Source: Branchiostoma floridae
Lineage: Eukaryota > Chordata > Leptocardii > Amphioxiformes > Branchiostomatidae
Length of the DNA stretch: 64,000 bases
Direction: 5' to 3'
Assembly (NCBI RefSeq): GCF_000003815.2
Contig: NC_049986.1
Coordinates: forward strand, 17,516,046 to 17,580,045
Of the stretch, positions 12,807 to 25,713 are shown piece after piece. The notes beneath the pieces were generated by a model. The model had not been told where the DNA came from, ran no database searches, and worked only from the letters and a program-made list of their open reading frames with translations. How positions within the stretch are numbered: position 1 is the first letter of the stretch; each line of letters opens with the position of its first letter. The position numbers were made by a program, and so were the translations under genes.

Positions 12807-13176
12807 CGTTCTACTAAACAGATAGTTGAGTTTCAAACAACCTACTGATACATTGCAACTGATGATCATGGGAAAATTAAACACAGTCATGGAATAATCC
12901 TCTGAGCTGTTATCAGTTTGTGAAGTCTATCCGAAACATGCTGTTGTCATATTTGTGAACACAACCTGTTGACAGACAGAATGCATCGTCAGGTCATATT
13001 TACTATATATTGATCACGTCGATGAAAATTTCATCTATCCTGACAGCTTGTAGGTAACGTTAACCTTCTTTCCAGCAGAAATGTTAAATCACCATTCATT
13101 GCACGACCTTCTTCGGAAACGATTACTTGCATGTTTTTTTACAAATTGAATACATATAACAGAAAAATATTTTTTT

Positions 13177-13182
13177 TTTATT
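13177..13182 (-). promoter_or_regulatory. Candidate polyadenylation signal, SLC27A gene
   Basis: TTTATT on the plus strand reads AATAAA on the minus strand, 157 bp after the SLC27A stop. With the signal at 12801 it puts the two convergent 3' ends only a few hundred bases apart. Confidence 0.5.
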
Positions 13183-13338
13183 TCTTGTCATCTTTTAAAA
13201 TCCAATTGAACATTAACAATTTGATATTAGAATTTTAACTATTGTGAAGGTAGGTTGGGCCTGGAGTTCGTTCCGTTCGAACCAATGATGTTTTATCAAG
13301 AGTCTTGATAAAACCTCTTTGTTCAAACGAAGATCTTT

Positions 13339-16300
13339 TTAAAGTTTGGCCCTGCCGACAACAATGTTCCTGTAGGCCTCCAGATCCAGCGGGACGTACG
13401 TCTCCTTAGAGTCGTCACGGAGGTACAAACCGTCTGTGATGACATTCGGATCGAACCCCTCCCTCACGAGCTGCGCCTTGGTCTGCTTGAAGGTGCCGGT
13501 GTGGTCCAGGTCCGGGGTGAGACGGAGGAACAGCGGCCGGGCGTACGCGGGCAGGCGCGAGGCCAGGTGGGAGTACCAGTCCCGCAGGTTCGCTTGGTGT
13601 CCCGGATGTAGCACAATGGCCGCCATGCCAGCTCGACCGTCATGACCTTGAATGAAGAACGACCACTATGTAAGACATTAATGTTATACCGTGTGGATAG
13701 AATGGTGCAAAAACATAGGGCATTGCATGACAAACTCAATAACCAGACTACAAATCACTTTTTTCTAACGTTGTTTTTTATATGATGTTAGATGACTAAC
13801 GGTAGTCAGCTCCACACAGCAACACAAGTAACAAAGGTTTATACATGTAATAATTTTATTGCGGTTTATTGCATATTCTTGCCCGTTGTCTAATTATATA
13901 CACAGCCTACCTGGCACGGTGACTCCATACACGTTAGCTTCCTGCACCTCCTCTATGTCATGTAAAACCTCTGACACCTCGGTAGTCGCCACGTTTTCAC
14001 CTTTCCATCTATGGGAACAGAAGAGGAATATCATTTTACCTTGCAATTACTAAGCACTGACTGGGTAAGCCCATATTTTACCTCCTTGCAAAAGCGATGA
14101 GAAATGAAGGAATGAAATAAAAAAACTACGAGAAGGAATAAGATTAACTAAGATAGTATATTATACCAATCTATTATAGAATACATGGGGCATTTCATTT
14201 TCAACTGTCTTCAAAGAAGAAGTCAAACCCCGTAATAGCTACGTAGACTTAGTACCCTATTCTGTATCATTTGTACACTAAACCACTTAATATTTGTATG
14301 TTAGAATTTAGTTTATCTACATGTACTTAGAATACATTCATTCATTTCATGTATTTAGTCTGTCTTCTCTTGCAATTAGCCCAATGGGCATGAATTTGCA
14401 ATAAACATTTATTATTATACCTAAAGAAAAGATAAACTCAGAAATATACTAGACGTAAAATGAAAGATAAAGATAGAAGTAAGTGTTTAATGTAAGTGTA
14501 CCTGTATGTGTCCCCAAGTCTGTCTATGAAGTACATGTAGTAGTCCTTGTCCACCATCAGCAGGTCACCTGTGTTGAAGAACATGTCTCCTTTCTCGAAG
14601 ACGTTACGGAGAATTTTCTTCTCCGTTATTTTTTTTTCTCCTTTGTAGCCATGAAACGGGGTTCTGTCCGCTATAGGGACAACAAGAAGACCCGGCTCCC
14701 CTATGGTAAAAAGATGGAGAAATTTGTAGTCTGTGAGTGTCCGAAAACTGGAAATCGGCACATGTACACTTCTCAACTCTTATCTTCAAATGTAAACACA
14801 CAAAAAAAGATAAAGTCACGAATACAATCTTACCAGGATTTACAGGAATACATCTGCCGTTCTCATCTCTGATGAGTTCGCTTGTTTCGGGGTCTACTCT
14901 CAGAAAGGAGGATGGATGTATTTTCTGTACATGACATGATAGAAGAAGATGAAAGAGAGTAAACCTTGTTTACGCCTTACATACGGCGTGCTACAGCATA
15001 TTGGGGGCATTGTTGCGACAGTCGGAGATGAGTAAGCTGCATTTAGCCGTTTTATCTAAAACCCTTGCCGACGCTAATTTCTACACGCTGTTGTTGTTTA
15101 TATCCGGGGTATTCGACGGCTGGTGCCCACCGACGTTAGTAGATTGGATTAAAATTTATATTTAAATTAACGAATCAAATTAGTGGTTAATCTTTTACAA
15201 AACGCCTTTTTGCAAAACGCCTTTATAGCCTCGCTGAAAATCGGAAATTTTTCTACCTGCTTAAAACCCATTCTGACCTTTAAAACTGGACTCATCATGC
15301 CGATAGCTCCTGTTTTGTTGTAGATATTGTAGCTGGAAAAGTTCCCCTCCGTAGCGCCGTAGAATTCAAGGATCTGCCCGACTCCGAACCTCTCCTGGAA
15401 CTTCGTCCAGACGTCGGGACGGAGGCCGTTCCCAAACGCCAGTCGGACGCCGTGATTTCTGTCGAAGGGGGTCTGAAACCGAAGATGAATCATTTGTGAA
15501 AGATTTGACAGGCGAATACATGGCTGTAGAATTAAGTTGCTCATTCACAACCAAAGGGCTGCAACAGCCGACGCTTCGGTAACCGTCTGTCATCTTTGAT
15601 GGGGGGGGGGGGGGGTATATAATCAGTCACATTTGGGACTGCAATCTTCACATTGCAGCAGCGACACCTAGCTGCAGTGCGAGGTAGGACCAGTCAATGT
15701 TGAGCTATGAAAGACGACAGACGGTCAGTGAGACCTCGGCTGTTGTATGAAAAACTTTGTCATTCCTCCGTATAATTTCTTTACAAAAGAATAAAGCTCA
15801 AAGTGGGACATTCTGAGAATCTTTTTTTAGACCTTGTTACATTCGCCATAAGATAACAAACGCTAACGACAACAAATGGGGTGCATTCTGGTGGCAGTCT
15901 TTGATGTATATAATTCAGTTGTCTTGTGACTGTCGTAGATTCTTGTTGACCGTCGGTTCCGTCATAATCTCCTGTTACAAACGAAACAACGCCTTAAGAT
16001 TAAAATAACAGTACCTTTGGACGAGCACACAGGTACCGCAGCAGTTCTCCGATGTACGTAATAACCGTTGCGTTGTATTTGCGACAGTCGTCCCAAAACC
16101 GCGTCACTGAGAACTTCTTGGCCATGGCCATGGTGATTCCTATATAATATATATAAAACACTGGAAACGTTTATCTATTTCTTCATTGCGTGTTAACGTA
16201 AATTATGCCCAGAAACCAAACCGACTGTCCACAAGTAATCGGCTTGACAAATACAAAGTAAAGGAAACTGAAATAAACAAAGATACTACATCACATCACT

Positions 16301-18122
16301 TCTACCTAGTCTCTACCAGACTCCAGGACGCTGGAAAAATCGTAGAAATTGAACAAACAGAGGAATAAGCAGGCCAGAGAACTATAGCCGGCTAGGGGAC
16401 AGCACGCGATCCACGCATCTCCTCTATTTGTTCAATTTCTACGATTTTTCCAGCGATCCGGAGTCTGGTAGAGACTAACTTCTACCCACCATGCTCAATG
16501 GTTCCTCCCAGGCCGAACAGTAGCGCACTTGAATGGTACAAAGGCATCGTCACGTACACCACATCGTCCTCCTTCAGGTCACACAACCCGAACAAGCAGC
16601 CGCCTCCCACAATCTTGTCCTGGGGTACTTTGGCAGCTTTCGGCAGACCTTTAGAAACATGGAACTATAGATTTATTTGCAGCATCGTGGCATGAGCTAT
16701 TAGTATATATATATGGCATGTGCCGGTGACTTTTCATGACCTGAAATATTGTCTAGTTTTACATGCAGTGTCATTTGCTCAACATATAAATTAATTTACA
16801 TGTGATTGTATAGGTCTATCTCTTCCAGGTTAAACCGCCGAGCATGGTTTACGACACATGAGGGCATGGTCACGTGAGTGCAAACTCCATGTTCAATGCC
16901 TCCATCCATACATAGACAATTAAATTGAAAACCAGTGTATTACCACTGAATAGGCTACCCAGGTGTCTGAAAATAAACAAAACAAAACAAAACAAATACA
17001 GACAGCCTAACCTGTAGTCCCGGATGTATAGATGTAACACAAGGTATCTCTCGCCATGATGCTCTCTCTAAGCTTCATTGGGATTGGCTGGTTGGACGCC
17101 TGGTTGATTTTGTCATCCAATGAGAAGAAGCCTTGGGGAGCAGGCTTGTCCCCCTGTAGCCAGACCGTCACTCCAAGTTCTTCCAATGCAGGTAAGATTT
17201 CTATGGCAGCTTCCAGTAAAGCGTCGCCTTAGAGGAATGGAAAAAAGTGTGAAGGATTTTCTGACATAGAAAGATACATGTAATATGATATTATTATTAA
17301 TAATTATACTGTTTTCGAGAGTCCTGACCCTAAAATTTGAATGTGTGTTGTTTAATTCACCAAGTCCCATTTACCCTAAACCCAGAATGCAGCTCAAAGG
17401 TCAAAGGTGAATGAACGAAAGGTGGCTGACCCGTATAGGGAGATGGGTTCAGTTCATGAAATAAAAGAAATGATGGGTAGCTTACGTTAACGTTAGATAT
17501 TAGAATCCTACATGACCATCACATTCTCAAGTTTGACGAGACAGAGATTGTCAGGTACGACTTGCAAGAGCTGGGCAGACGTCTTAAGTCCAGTCTCTTT
17601 AAAAGTTTAAAAGACTCGTAAACATTAAGTCTCACCTTGTCCCACAATAAGAGCCTTCGCCTCCGCCACCTTGAAGCAGTGCAGTAGAGACTTGCTCCTC
17701 AGGTTGGTGTTCAGGAGCGCCATCTTCACACCTAACTTCGCCAGGCCCAGGAAAGTCCAGACGAACGCCGGCTCGTTGTAGATCAACATGGCGACGGTGT
17801 CCCCGCACTTGTACCCCTCCCCCCGGAAGAAGTTGGCCATCTTGTTGGACATGACGTCCACGTCCTTGTAGCTGTAGGCTTCATCTTCGAACAGGAGGAA
17901 GGGCTTGTCGGGATGGAGCTGAACCTGGTGCAGGAAACGGTCCACTACGGTGACGGGGGGTTGGGCTGATTGGTACCGCCTAAATCGGGTAATAGGCCCC
18001 CCTATTTTTCGCAAGTATCTCAGGTCCTGCCGTATTTGCGGGTAGACAACATTGATGGCCGCCACGGCGGTGGAAAGGCCGCCCAATGTCGCATACAAGG
18101 CGGTTTCTATCGGCTTGACCAT
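13339..18122 (-). CDS. Long/very-long-chain fatty acid transport protein / acyl-CoA synthetase, SLC27A2-like
   Basis: Nine minus-strand exons join in phase to 632 residues: 18122-17636, 17227-17012, 16648-16490, 16139-16015, 15472-15257, 14924-14834, 14700-14502, 14008-13911, 13646-13339. FATPs activate long and very long chain fatty acids to CoA esters with ATP and drive their uptake. An N-terminal hydrophobic segment lies at about residues 8-30. The AMP-binding motif YTSGTTGLPKAA crosses the exon 2/3 junction (about 228-239). The FATP block [13 protein letters not shown] is near 300, and [10 protein letters not shown] follows in exon 5. [10 protein letters not shown] and [19 protein letters not shown] form the C-terminal FATP/VLACS signature. 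[18 protein letters not shown] and VQEANVYGV place it nearer FATP2 than FATP1/4. The protein ends AKL, a PTS1-type peroxisomal signal. The start at 18122 was chosen because the hydrophobic anchor follows directly; the frame is open upstream to an ATG at 18299. Length matches the family (about 620-646). Confidence 0.92.
16309..16475. mobile_element. MITE, GTCTCTACCAGACTCC family, copy 2
   Basis: Ends GTCTCTACCAGACTCC..GGAGTCTGGTAGAGAC are perfect inverted repeats, with inverted arms of about 55 bp (GGAAAAATCGTAGAAATTGA and its complement). TA flanks both ends (16307-16308 and 16476-16477). It lies in the SLC27A intron between the exons at 16648-16490 and 16139-16015, close to the splice donor of the former. 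Confidence 0.85.
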
Positions 18123-18901
18123 AGTGGACGTTCTTATCGTATGAACCCAGACCGGTTGAAAGACTCCCAGTACACTCACTATGACCTTTATGTGGAGTTC
18201 CGCAAGTTTGCACTTGCGGTCATTAACCTCTGACGGCGTCCATTTTAGGTCATGGGGGCCTAGCCATGAAATGGCAAACAGTAGATGCGGAGGGAACACT
18301 CTGACATAAAGCTACTAGTATATAGCGTAGGGGCTGCGACTTCTTAAATAAGTTATTTGGTGTTATTGTCATTATCTTCATGAAATTTCATGGAAGTTAT
18401 ATTTTCACTTTTATAGCGTTTGTGTTTGTGTGTGTGTTTGTCAACAAGATAACGTTAAGATAAAATATTGGTTTCATACGTGGTGTGTTGGTGGGGTGTG
18501 ACAAACCCTGGAAGACCCTGGAGATGGTAGATTTTGGGCCACCTACCGACTTTCTCTTGGTACTGCAGCGGAACGTCGTTCTAACATCTCGTGTTCTGAA
18601 CAAGCTATGGTCACGATATTGGGGTGTTAGATAGCTCTTTCGTTCCCAAAAGCTGCCCGGTCGGGCCCCGGTTTGGAAATGTGACGTAGACCTATGCGGT
18701 AGCATGCCATGCACACATGGTCCACTTTGAGTCCTTATTTCTCCAGCAAAGCCCAATGTTTACGTATTTTCGGGTGCGTATAAAACGCTAACACTTCCTC
18801 CTATCTTCATCCATGGTGCAACAAGAAACATTATACAGTAGAACTGTTCCACAATACCGAAAATATAGGGGTGATTTCTGAAATTATTACACCGATTATA
18901 A

Positions 18902-18925
18902 CAAGGAGCTTTTAAAAGCTCCTTG
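18902..18925. mobile_element. Ultra-short palindromic insertion, CAAGG..CCTTG family, 24 bp
   Basis: A perfect 24-bp palindrome beginning CAAGGAGCTTTT and ending AAAAGCTCCTTG. It is flanked by the identical 7-bp sequence ATTATAA on both sides (18895-18901 and 18926-18932), which looks like a target-site duplication. Other copies: 26202, 40660, 45550 and 53794. Confidence 0.75.
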
Positions 18926-19100
18926 ATTATAACAACAACTACCGCGAAAAAAAGAACGTGCATCGTCGCGCAACAGAGCAACAGGCGACGTGCCAAACCA
19001 CATACGAATGCGACAAACAGAACATATAGCTATACGTGCGAACACTAAAGACATAGACCGACTACAAAACAATAGTCCCTTGGATTATCTTAAGAAATAG

Positions 19101-20021
19101 TCTATAGCGGCCACCTGTACATCACCCTGCGCCGGGTTTAAAATCGTACTTTGCGATGATTTGGAGTTCCCGACAGGGTCATTTGGGCAGTAACGAAGGT
19201 ACGCGTGCCTTGAACTTTAGAGCGCAAGTCTTTGTAGGCGAATTTACAACATTGCGCATGGAAAATCATGATCAATCATTTTCGGTAGAGTTGACTTTGG
19301 CAGCATGGTCGATTAAATTTTGAGACGCGTACGATCGAGACTGTATCCAGGGCTCGAAATACTACCTGCATATGCACGTTAGTGCAGGTGATTTTTTTTG
19401 CTGTGCAGGTATTTCTGATGTCAACCTGCACCTAACCTGCACCAGGTTATGCACCATATATTATTGAAAAGTAGATTTTTCTTTGCTGTACTGGTTGTCA
19501 TTCTGCAAAAAGGAGATGTGATAAATAATAAAGATGTCAAATGAACAGCTTCCAGAGTGATTTTTCATAATAAAGTCCGTAAATACCGGTGGTTAGTAAA
19601 GAAGGTAGTAAATATGTGTATAAAGTGTGGGTTGTTTTATCTACTTTTTGATTATTTTTGAATGGTGCAGGTAAAATTTCTCTGGTGCAGGTAATTTCAA
19701 AAGCTACCTGCACCAGTGCAGGTAGACAGCAAAAAGTATTTCAAGCCCTGGTATCTGTATCTATATCTATATAGCCGGCATAACCGCCGTTCGGCGTAAC
19801 ACACCAGCTTTGCAGGCACACAGCGTGGCAGCAGCTGGTTATGTTACACCAAGGACGACCCGTCACACCAGAGACAATGTTACTTGGTGAGAAAGATTAC
19901 TAATGTGGGTACTGAAATCGTGTCATTTATTGCTCGTGGTCAATTGATCAGCATTTTCTCTATGGTGGCCACCTGTCTATAGTGGCCACATTTCTCCAGT
20001 CCCTTCAGTGGCCGCTATAGA
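19101..20021. mobile_element. Possible larger inverted-repeat element, TCTATAGCGGCCAC ends
   Basis: TCTATAGCGGCCAC at 19101-19114 is mirrored by GTGGCCGCTATAGA at 20008-20021, with further GTGGCCAC copies near 19965-19990. No coding capacity was recognised and no target duplication is clear, so the boundaries are tentative. A hAT-like MITE is nested inside. Confidence 0.4.
19348..19750. mobile_element. hAT-like MITE, CAGGGCTCGAAATACT ends
   Basis: The left end CAGGGCTCGAAATACT and the right end AGTATTTCAAGCCCTG are inverted repeats with one mismatch. Subterminal GGTGCAGGTA-type motifs are repeated in both orientations, typical of hAT non-autonomous elements. GTATC flanks both sides (19343-19347 and 19751-19755). 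No transposase. Confidence 0.75.
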
Positions 20022-20538
20022 CATACCCTGGTATCCAGAGAACAGCGCTCGCGGCTACGGTTCTTTCCCGGGCCGCTAGCAACATAGCCCCGTAAACCGA
20101 CTTTAGCCGGCCCGGGGAGATACGCATGAAGGCGTAAACTCCCTTAGCCGGCTGAGTTGTACTCTGATGTCCAGGGTACTATAGACAAGGATGTCCTCCA
20201 TATAATGAATGTAAGAAACCTATTAATTATCTCATACTACAACTCCTGTATTAGTTAAATAAGCCTTAAGTTAAGCTATAGAACTGTAGTTATGTAGATG
20301 CCATACTTTGTACCTCGTACAATTATTGTGCAATAAAGTTATATATGGCCGTACGGTTAAAGCGTTATATGCCCTTGCGTACGTTGACCTTTCACCCGAC
20401 AAAGTCCACCGCCATGACTGTGTGTTGCTGGCTTATATAAATGGGATAGCTAGGTACATTGGACACATTTTGGCACGTTTCGCCGCAACATTGCGATCGG
20501 ACAACATCCTATTCTTGCAACCAAACCCCCAAGGAAAG

Positions 20539-23500
20539 ATGTCGAAGAAAGTAGCAGTGATCGGCTCTGGTGCGAGCGGGCTGGCGGCCATCAAGTGCTG
20601 CCTGGACGAGGGGCTGCAGCCCGTCTGCTTCGAGAAGGGAACCGACATCGGCGGACTCTGGAACTTCAAGGAAGAAGCCCTGCCCGGCTTTGCCAGCGTC
20701 TATCGCTCCACGGTCATCAACACCAGTAAGGAGATGATGTGTTACAGCGACTTCCCCATCCCCAAGGAGTATCCCAACTTCATGCACCACTCCTGGGTCA
20801 TCAAGTACTTCAGACTGTACGCGGACAACTTCGGGCTCATGAAATACATCAGGTACAGTATTGAGGCCATACACAGGATTTTCATATGCATGACGTACTC
20901 TGGGTCCCCAAAAACTGATGCAAGTGAAAAAAAAAGGTTAGAAAAAAGTTTGGGCCTCCTAGCGTCTGTCTACGGTACTGCAGCAGAACGATTTTGATAT
21001 CTGCAATGGTCGGTGTGTGTGTGTTAGATTGGACTTTGATGAAAGCATTGTAATGGTTACATAGTCATTGAGACTGGTCGTGTGGTTGGCAGAAGGGAAT
21101 TGTAAATGCATTTAAGTTCACAGGGATTTAATTTCGCGGTAGCGGGAAAAAGGACTGACTTTTTGCGGTGGTTTAAATTTGCGGTTAAGCACCATGCACT
21201 GTAGTCACTTACTGCCATAGAAAAATGTTTGCGGTGGTTTTAAGTTTGCGGTAAAGCGGCCACAGCAAAAACCGTGAACATTAAACCACCACGAAAGTTT
21301 CTGCATTTACAGTATTGATTTTGATGTCAGACATTGAGTTTGACCCCAGAACCTGTTTGGCTTCATTACTGAATACTGGACTGTGGACTGATACCATAAC
21401 CCACAAACACTGTTGCCAAAATATACAGTAAATGATGAAATTTTCACAGTGATCATAATTAATGGTGTTTATGGTAAGCTATTCACCACAAACTTTTATC
21501 ACAAAAATGCTTGTTCTGTCTTCTGCCCACCTATGCCTTATTTCAAATGCAAACTGAAAGCCCCCCCTACAAACAGTCCATTTTCTCTCCATGACCACAA
21601 ATTTAAATCTCTGTGAACCTAACTTTGGCATTTAGAGTATTTGTTAATGCAAAACTGATGAAATATACCTATGATATTGTTCTTACAGGTTTGGCCACCA
21701 CATAGACCATGTCAAACCCAGAGAAGACTTCCAGGAGACAGGACAGTGGGACGTCACCTACACAGATGAGGTTACTAGTAGTTCATGGTTACAGATAATA
21801 TACTAGTAACTTTACATATACTTCAGAAGGTCTTTTTGGGGAAGACTAAATTATAAACTGTTTACCGCTTTTGTATAATGTCTACCTGAACAATGTCTTG
21901 TCATCTAACTTTATACAAATCAGATCAGATCAAATCCCCCAGTAGTTGTTGGTCCCTAAATTGAATTCCACATTTTACAACTGTCTGTATTTGTATATTT
22001 GTAATGTGATAAACTTGCATTGCCATAAAATGCAGTTGGTAAAACATTTTCTTATTTTTCCAGGAGAAGAACGAGACCACCACAGAAGTGTACGATGCAG
22101 TGATGGTGTGTACAGGACACCACGTGTACCCACACTACCCCAGGGACAGCTTCCCGGGCATTGATGACTTCCAGGGGAAAACTATGCACAGGTAGGTTTA
22201 TAACGTTACATACTATACATAAGTGTCTGTAGAAGAAGGCAGACAAGGAAGCAGCGTTTTGTCTGTGAGAGGGGGAGACCAGCTTTGAGACCAGACGATA
22301 GCCTGGATGGCCACAGAATTTTCTTTCCTTTGAATGTGGTGTTTAAGTTGTAGGCAGTCCATTAGTCCCAGAGATGTTAGCAATATTCCATGCAAGAACA
22401 AATGGAAGTATTCTCACAAGAGTAAACATATACTGTGCATATACTTTACCGGGAAACTAAATTACACATAGGTGAAGTTTTCTTTGTGTTTGTTCCATGT
22501 ACAGAGATATTGTCAATTCAACTTTTTTTAGTCGTCTCAATATTGAAATTCAGGCATCTCATTTGTACACAAGGATATTCTTATTTTGTCTTTACACTTG
22601 CAAGTCAAAGTAGTTCATACTAGTACATTGTAGTAGTCTGTGGAGAATGCCAGCACCACAGTACAGAAAATGTGACACTACCATTACTCAGTACATTTTG
22701 GCTATGCTACCATTGTATCAATATTTGAAGATCTTTATTTGCATGTTCTTGCCCACGTGGGCTAAATGCAGTGATTCGATAGTACTGTATTTACATGAAA
22801 TACCAAAGACTAGATACTATTACACGTAGTGAACAGTTGGATAAACAAAATCTGGAACTATGCTATCACTACAACTATTGTTTACATGCCTCTTCCCTCT
22901 TCATTAAACAAGTTTATAATGTAACATTGCCTACACCAAACAGCCCTTCCATTTGTTGTTCTCACACCCTCTTCTCTCCACACCCAGTCATGACTACAAG
23001 GACCAGCACGGGTTTGAGAACAAGCGTGTCGTCATCATTGGAATCGGGAATTCTGGGGGCGACATTGCAGTGGAACTCAGTCGGCATGCCAAACAGGTAA
23101 CATATGATATAGTATATTTAGTATCAAGTGTTTACAAGTAATATACAAACAAGCAACAGCCTGGCAGGCACTGGATGCCTTCATTGCACTGTAGTCTATG
23201 TGCATAACCCTACCTTACCTTAAATACATGACTTTTGACATAGTTCACACTAGGGACAGTCAAACCAGTGTATAGCGACCACTCAATGAATGCCCTTTGT
23301 TTTTACAGGTGTACCTCAGTACCAGGAGGGGTACATGGGTAATCAACCGCATTTCAGAGGGTGGTCTACCAATCGACATCATTGGAAACAGGCGTCTGTT
23401 ACAGAGCGTACCGTCATCAGTGAAAGAGGTTGTTGGTCGCAGACAGCTCAACCAGCGTTTTGACCACGCCTTGTACGGCCTTCAGCCTGAGCACAACGTC

Positions 23501-24271
23501 TTTGGACAGCATCCGATGGTAAATGACGACATGCCTAACCGGATCATCACCGGCTCTCTTGTCATCAAGCCCAACATCAAGCGCTTCACCAAGACAGGCG
23601 TTGTTTTCGACAACGACACGGAGGAAGATGACATTGACATTGTCGTCTTTGCAACCGGCTACCGCTTCGACTTCCCCTTCGTCGACAAGTCTGTGATGAA
23701 AGTGGAAAACAACCAGGTCAACCTCTACAAGTATGTCTTCCCTCCCAAACTGGATCCCCCCACACTCAGCATCATTGGTCTCATCCAGCCTCTTGGCGCG
23801 ATCATGCCGATCTCTGAGATTCAGTGTCGCTGGGCCACCAGGGTTTTCAAGGGGACCACCAAGCTCCCTTCTCAAGGTGCAATGTTCGACAACATCAGGC
23901 AGAAGAAGATGGAAATGTCCAAACGCTACTACAACACCCCCAGGCACACCATTCAGGTGGACTACATTGGAATCATGGATGAAATCGCTGAGCAGATCGG
24001 AGTCAAACCCGACCTAAAACGCCTCCTGCTGTCCGACCCCCGCCTCGCTCTGACCGTCTTCGCTGGCCCGTGCACGCCGTACCAGTACCGCCTGATGGGG
24101 CCGGGCGCTTGGAAGGGAGCGAAGGAGGCGATCGAAACACAGTGGGACCGGATCACGTACCCGACCAAAACACGCCCTGTTCCAAAACAAACGACCAATG
24201 GTATGCCAGGGATCCTGAAACTGTTAATCGTGATGGTTTTGATAGTTGCTTTCATCTGGAGGCTACTTTAG
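20539..24271 (+). CDS. Flavin-containing monooxygenase, FMO-1 of the array
   Basis: Five exons (20539-20852, 21689-21770, 22064-22191, 22988-23096, 23309-24271) join in phase to 531 residues, the normal FMO length (about 532). FMOs use FAD, NADPH and O2 to oxygenate nucleophilic N and S atoms of xenobiotics and metabolites at the ER. The FAD motif GSGASG is at residues 9-14. The FMO identifier FQGKTMHSHDY (FxGxxxHxxxY) is at 168-178, the NADPH motif GIGNSG at 193-198 and FATGY at 325-329. The conserved block [21 protein letters not shown] precedes a C-terminal hydrophobic anchor. The start follows the usual FMO N-terminus; upstream in-frame sequence (from 20308) has no family similarity. The last coding exon is one 963-bp block. 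It is the first of six same-strand paralogues and head-to-head with SLC27A. Confidence 0.93.
21099..21315. mobile_element. MITE, ACTGTAAATGCA family, copy 1
   Basis: Begins TTGTAAATGCATTTAAGTTC and ends GTTTCTGCATTTACAGTAT, with internal repeats of GCGGTGGTTTAA and TTCGCGGTA motifs in both orientations. Same family as 32071-32284, in opposite orientation. Lies in intron 1 of FMO-1. Confidence 0.75.
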
Positions 24272-25713
24272 ATTGAGAAAGAACATATACTGATGCATAT
24301 AATCATTGTCATTTTTTAACTGTCAAGATTTTTTGAAATAATTGTTCAGTGTCATGTCAAAAATACAATGCCATGTAATTCTTTGTGTCAGAATTGTGAG
24401 AGTTCCTTTTTGAAGAATATGTACAATGTATAATACATGTATTAAGCCTTAATGACAGTCTCAGCAAAATAAGACATGTGCCAAGTACATTATCAAATCA
24501 TATTTTTAACATTACATGGTCAATGTGTTCATTAGAATTAGATTGAACTGTGCCACGTGTTATTGTTGAATTTAAACTCAAAGGAATGTGAAATGTTTGG
24601 CTATTATTTGGATTTGGAGAAAGCATAGAAAATATCTTGCATAATTGCTTATAGCCTAGGCGGTTGGTGCAAAAATTGTGCAAAATGTGGTGAAAACATC
24701 AAACTTGGCACAAGTGTTCTGTACAACAATAGAAACATATTAGTGCTAGTACCTTCCTATATTATTGTCTTGCTTCAAGATATAGTGTAAGAGAGCCCAA
24801 TTTCATAGTTTGTGAATTTGTTATTCACAAGTGAACAATAATGATGATACTGGTTTAATCAGTAATCAAAGGTGTAATTATACTTGCAAGAATTCCTGTT
24901 TAAGGCATTGAATCAGTTTGACATTCACATGAATGAACTTGATGAGAACAATTTAAGGATACACAAATTTTATATCCTTTAACAGTCAATAATGTGAAAA
25001 GTGTAGAAATTAATATATGTCCATTGTAACTAAATCAACGGTATCAATATGTTATCTGAAGGCTTTGCACCTTCACGGTAATATCCAATTTGTGCTGATG
25101 ATACATTTGTAAGGGTCCCAAGCACTCCCAGCACAACTGATAATATGTAGGGTTGGACAAGTCCACTAGCCCTATTGTCCCGGGTAAGTGAAATAGCCTA
25201 TTATATCAGGCAAGTACGATTTTTCAATTATTGGGATTTTTATATCCTTGTTACTTCTCACACTGATCAACACAGTAAAATAGAGCCAATAATAAAAGAA
25301 TTCCATTGCTGGAATTGAAAATGCATAGAAAAAAGTCATTTAAATTTTGGGCAAGTGAAAATTTGTCTTGGGCAAGTAAACTTTTTATTCACTTGCCTGA
25401 TAAGGTAATTGAACTTTAGAAAACTTGTCAAAGCCTCATTTGTATGTGGTGGAGTCCAAATTAACTGTTACAAGAAACGGTGTCTTTACTGAGAATCCGC
25501 ATGTAAGAACTGACTCAAGTGCCAATAAGCATAAATAATACTAATAAACAAGACCTCAAAAAACAACTCTGTACTTTATACATTTAAAGAAAATGATTTC
25601 TTTTTCATTTGTGGTCTTGATTGTTGTTGTGTTGGATACCCGGTAAGCGACCTCATAGCATAACACACCAGGTTTGTACTGAAGACTACAAACTGTATAC
25701 CAAAACAGATATA

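Larger units (their letters stand above)
18123..20538. other. Head-to-head intergenic region, SLC27A / FMO-1
   Basis: This is the 2.4-kb divergent spacer between the SLC27A start and the FMO-1 start. No supported coding exon is present. It contains an ultra-short palindromic insertion (18902-18925), a hAT-like MITE (19348-19750) nested in a possible larger inverted-repeat element (19101-20021), and a dispersed-repeat fragment near 18534-18580. TATATAA-like sequence occurs near 20433, about 105 bp before the FMO-1 ATG, and could be a TATA box. Confidence 0.5.

Noticed and set aside
15601..15615. Poly-G tract in the SLC27A intron as a regulatory element
   Set aside because: A single homopolymer of 15 G with no supporting context; could also be a sequencing artefact.
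18120..18299. Alternative upstream start for the SLC27A protein
   Set aside because: The frame is open, but the added residues have no family similarity and would bury the N-terminal hydrophobic segment.
20308..20538. N-terminal extension of FMO-1
   Set aside because: In-frame but without FMO similarity; every paralogue starts at the equivalent of 20539.
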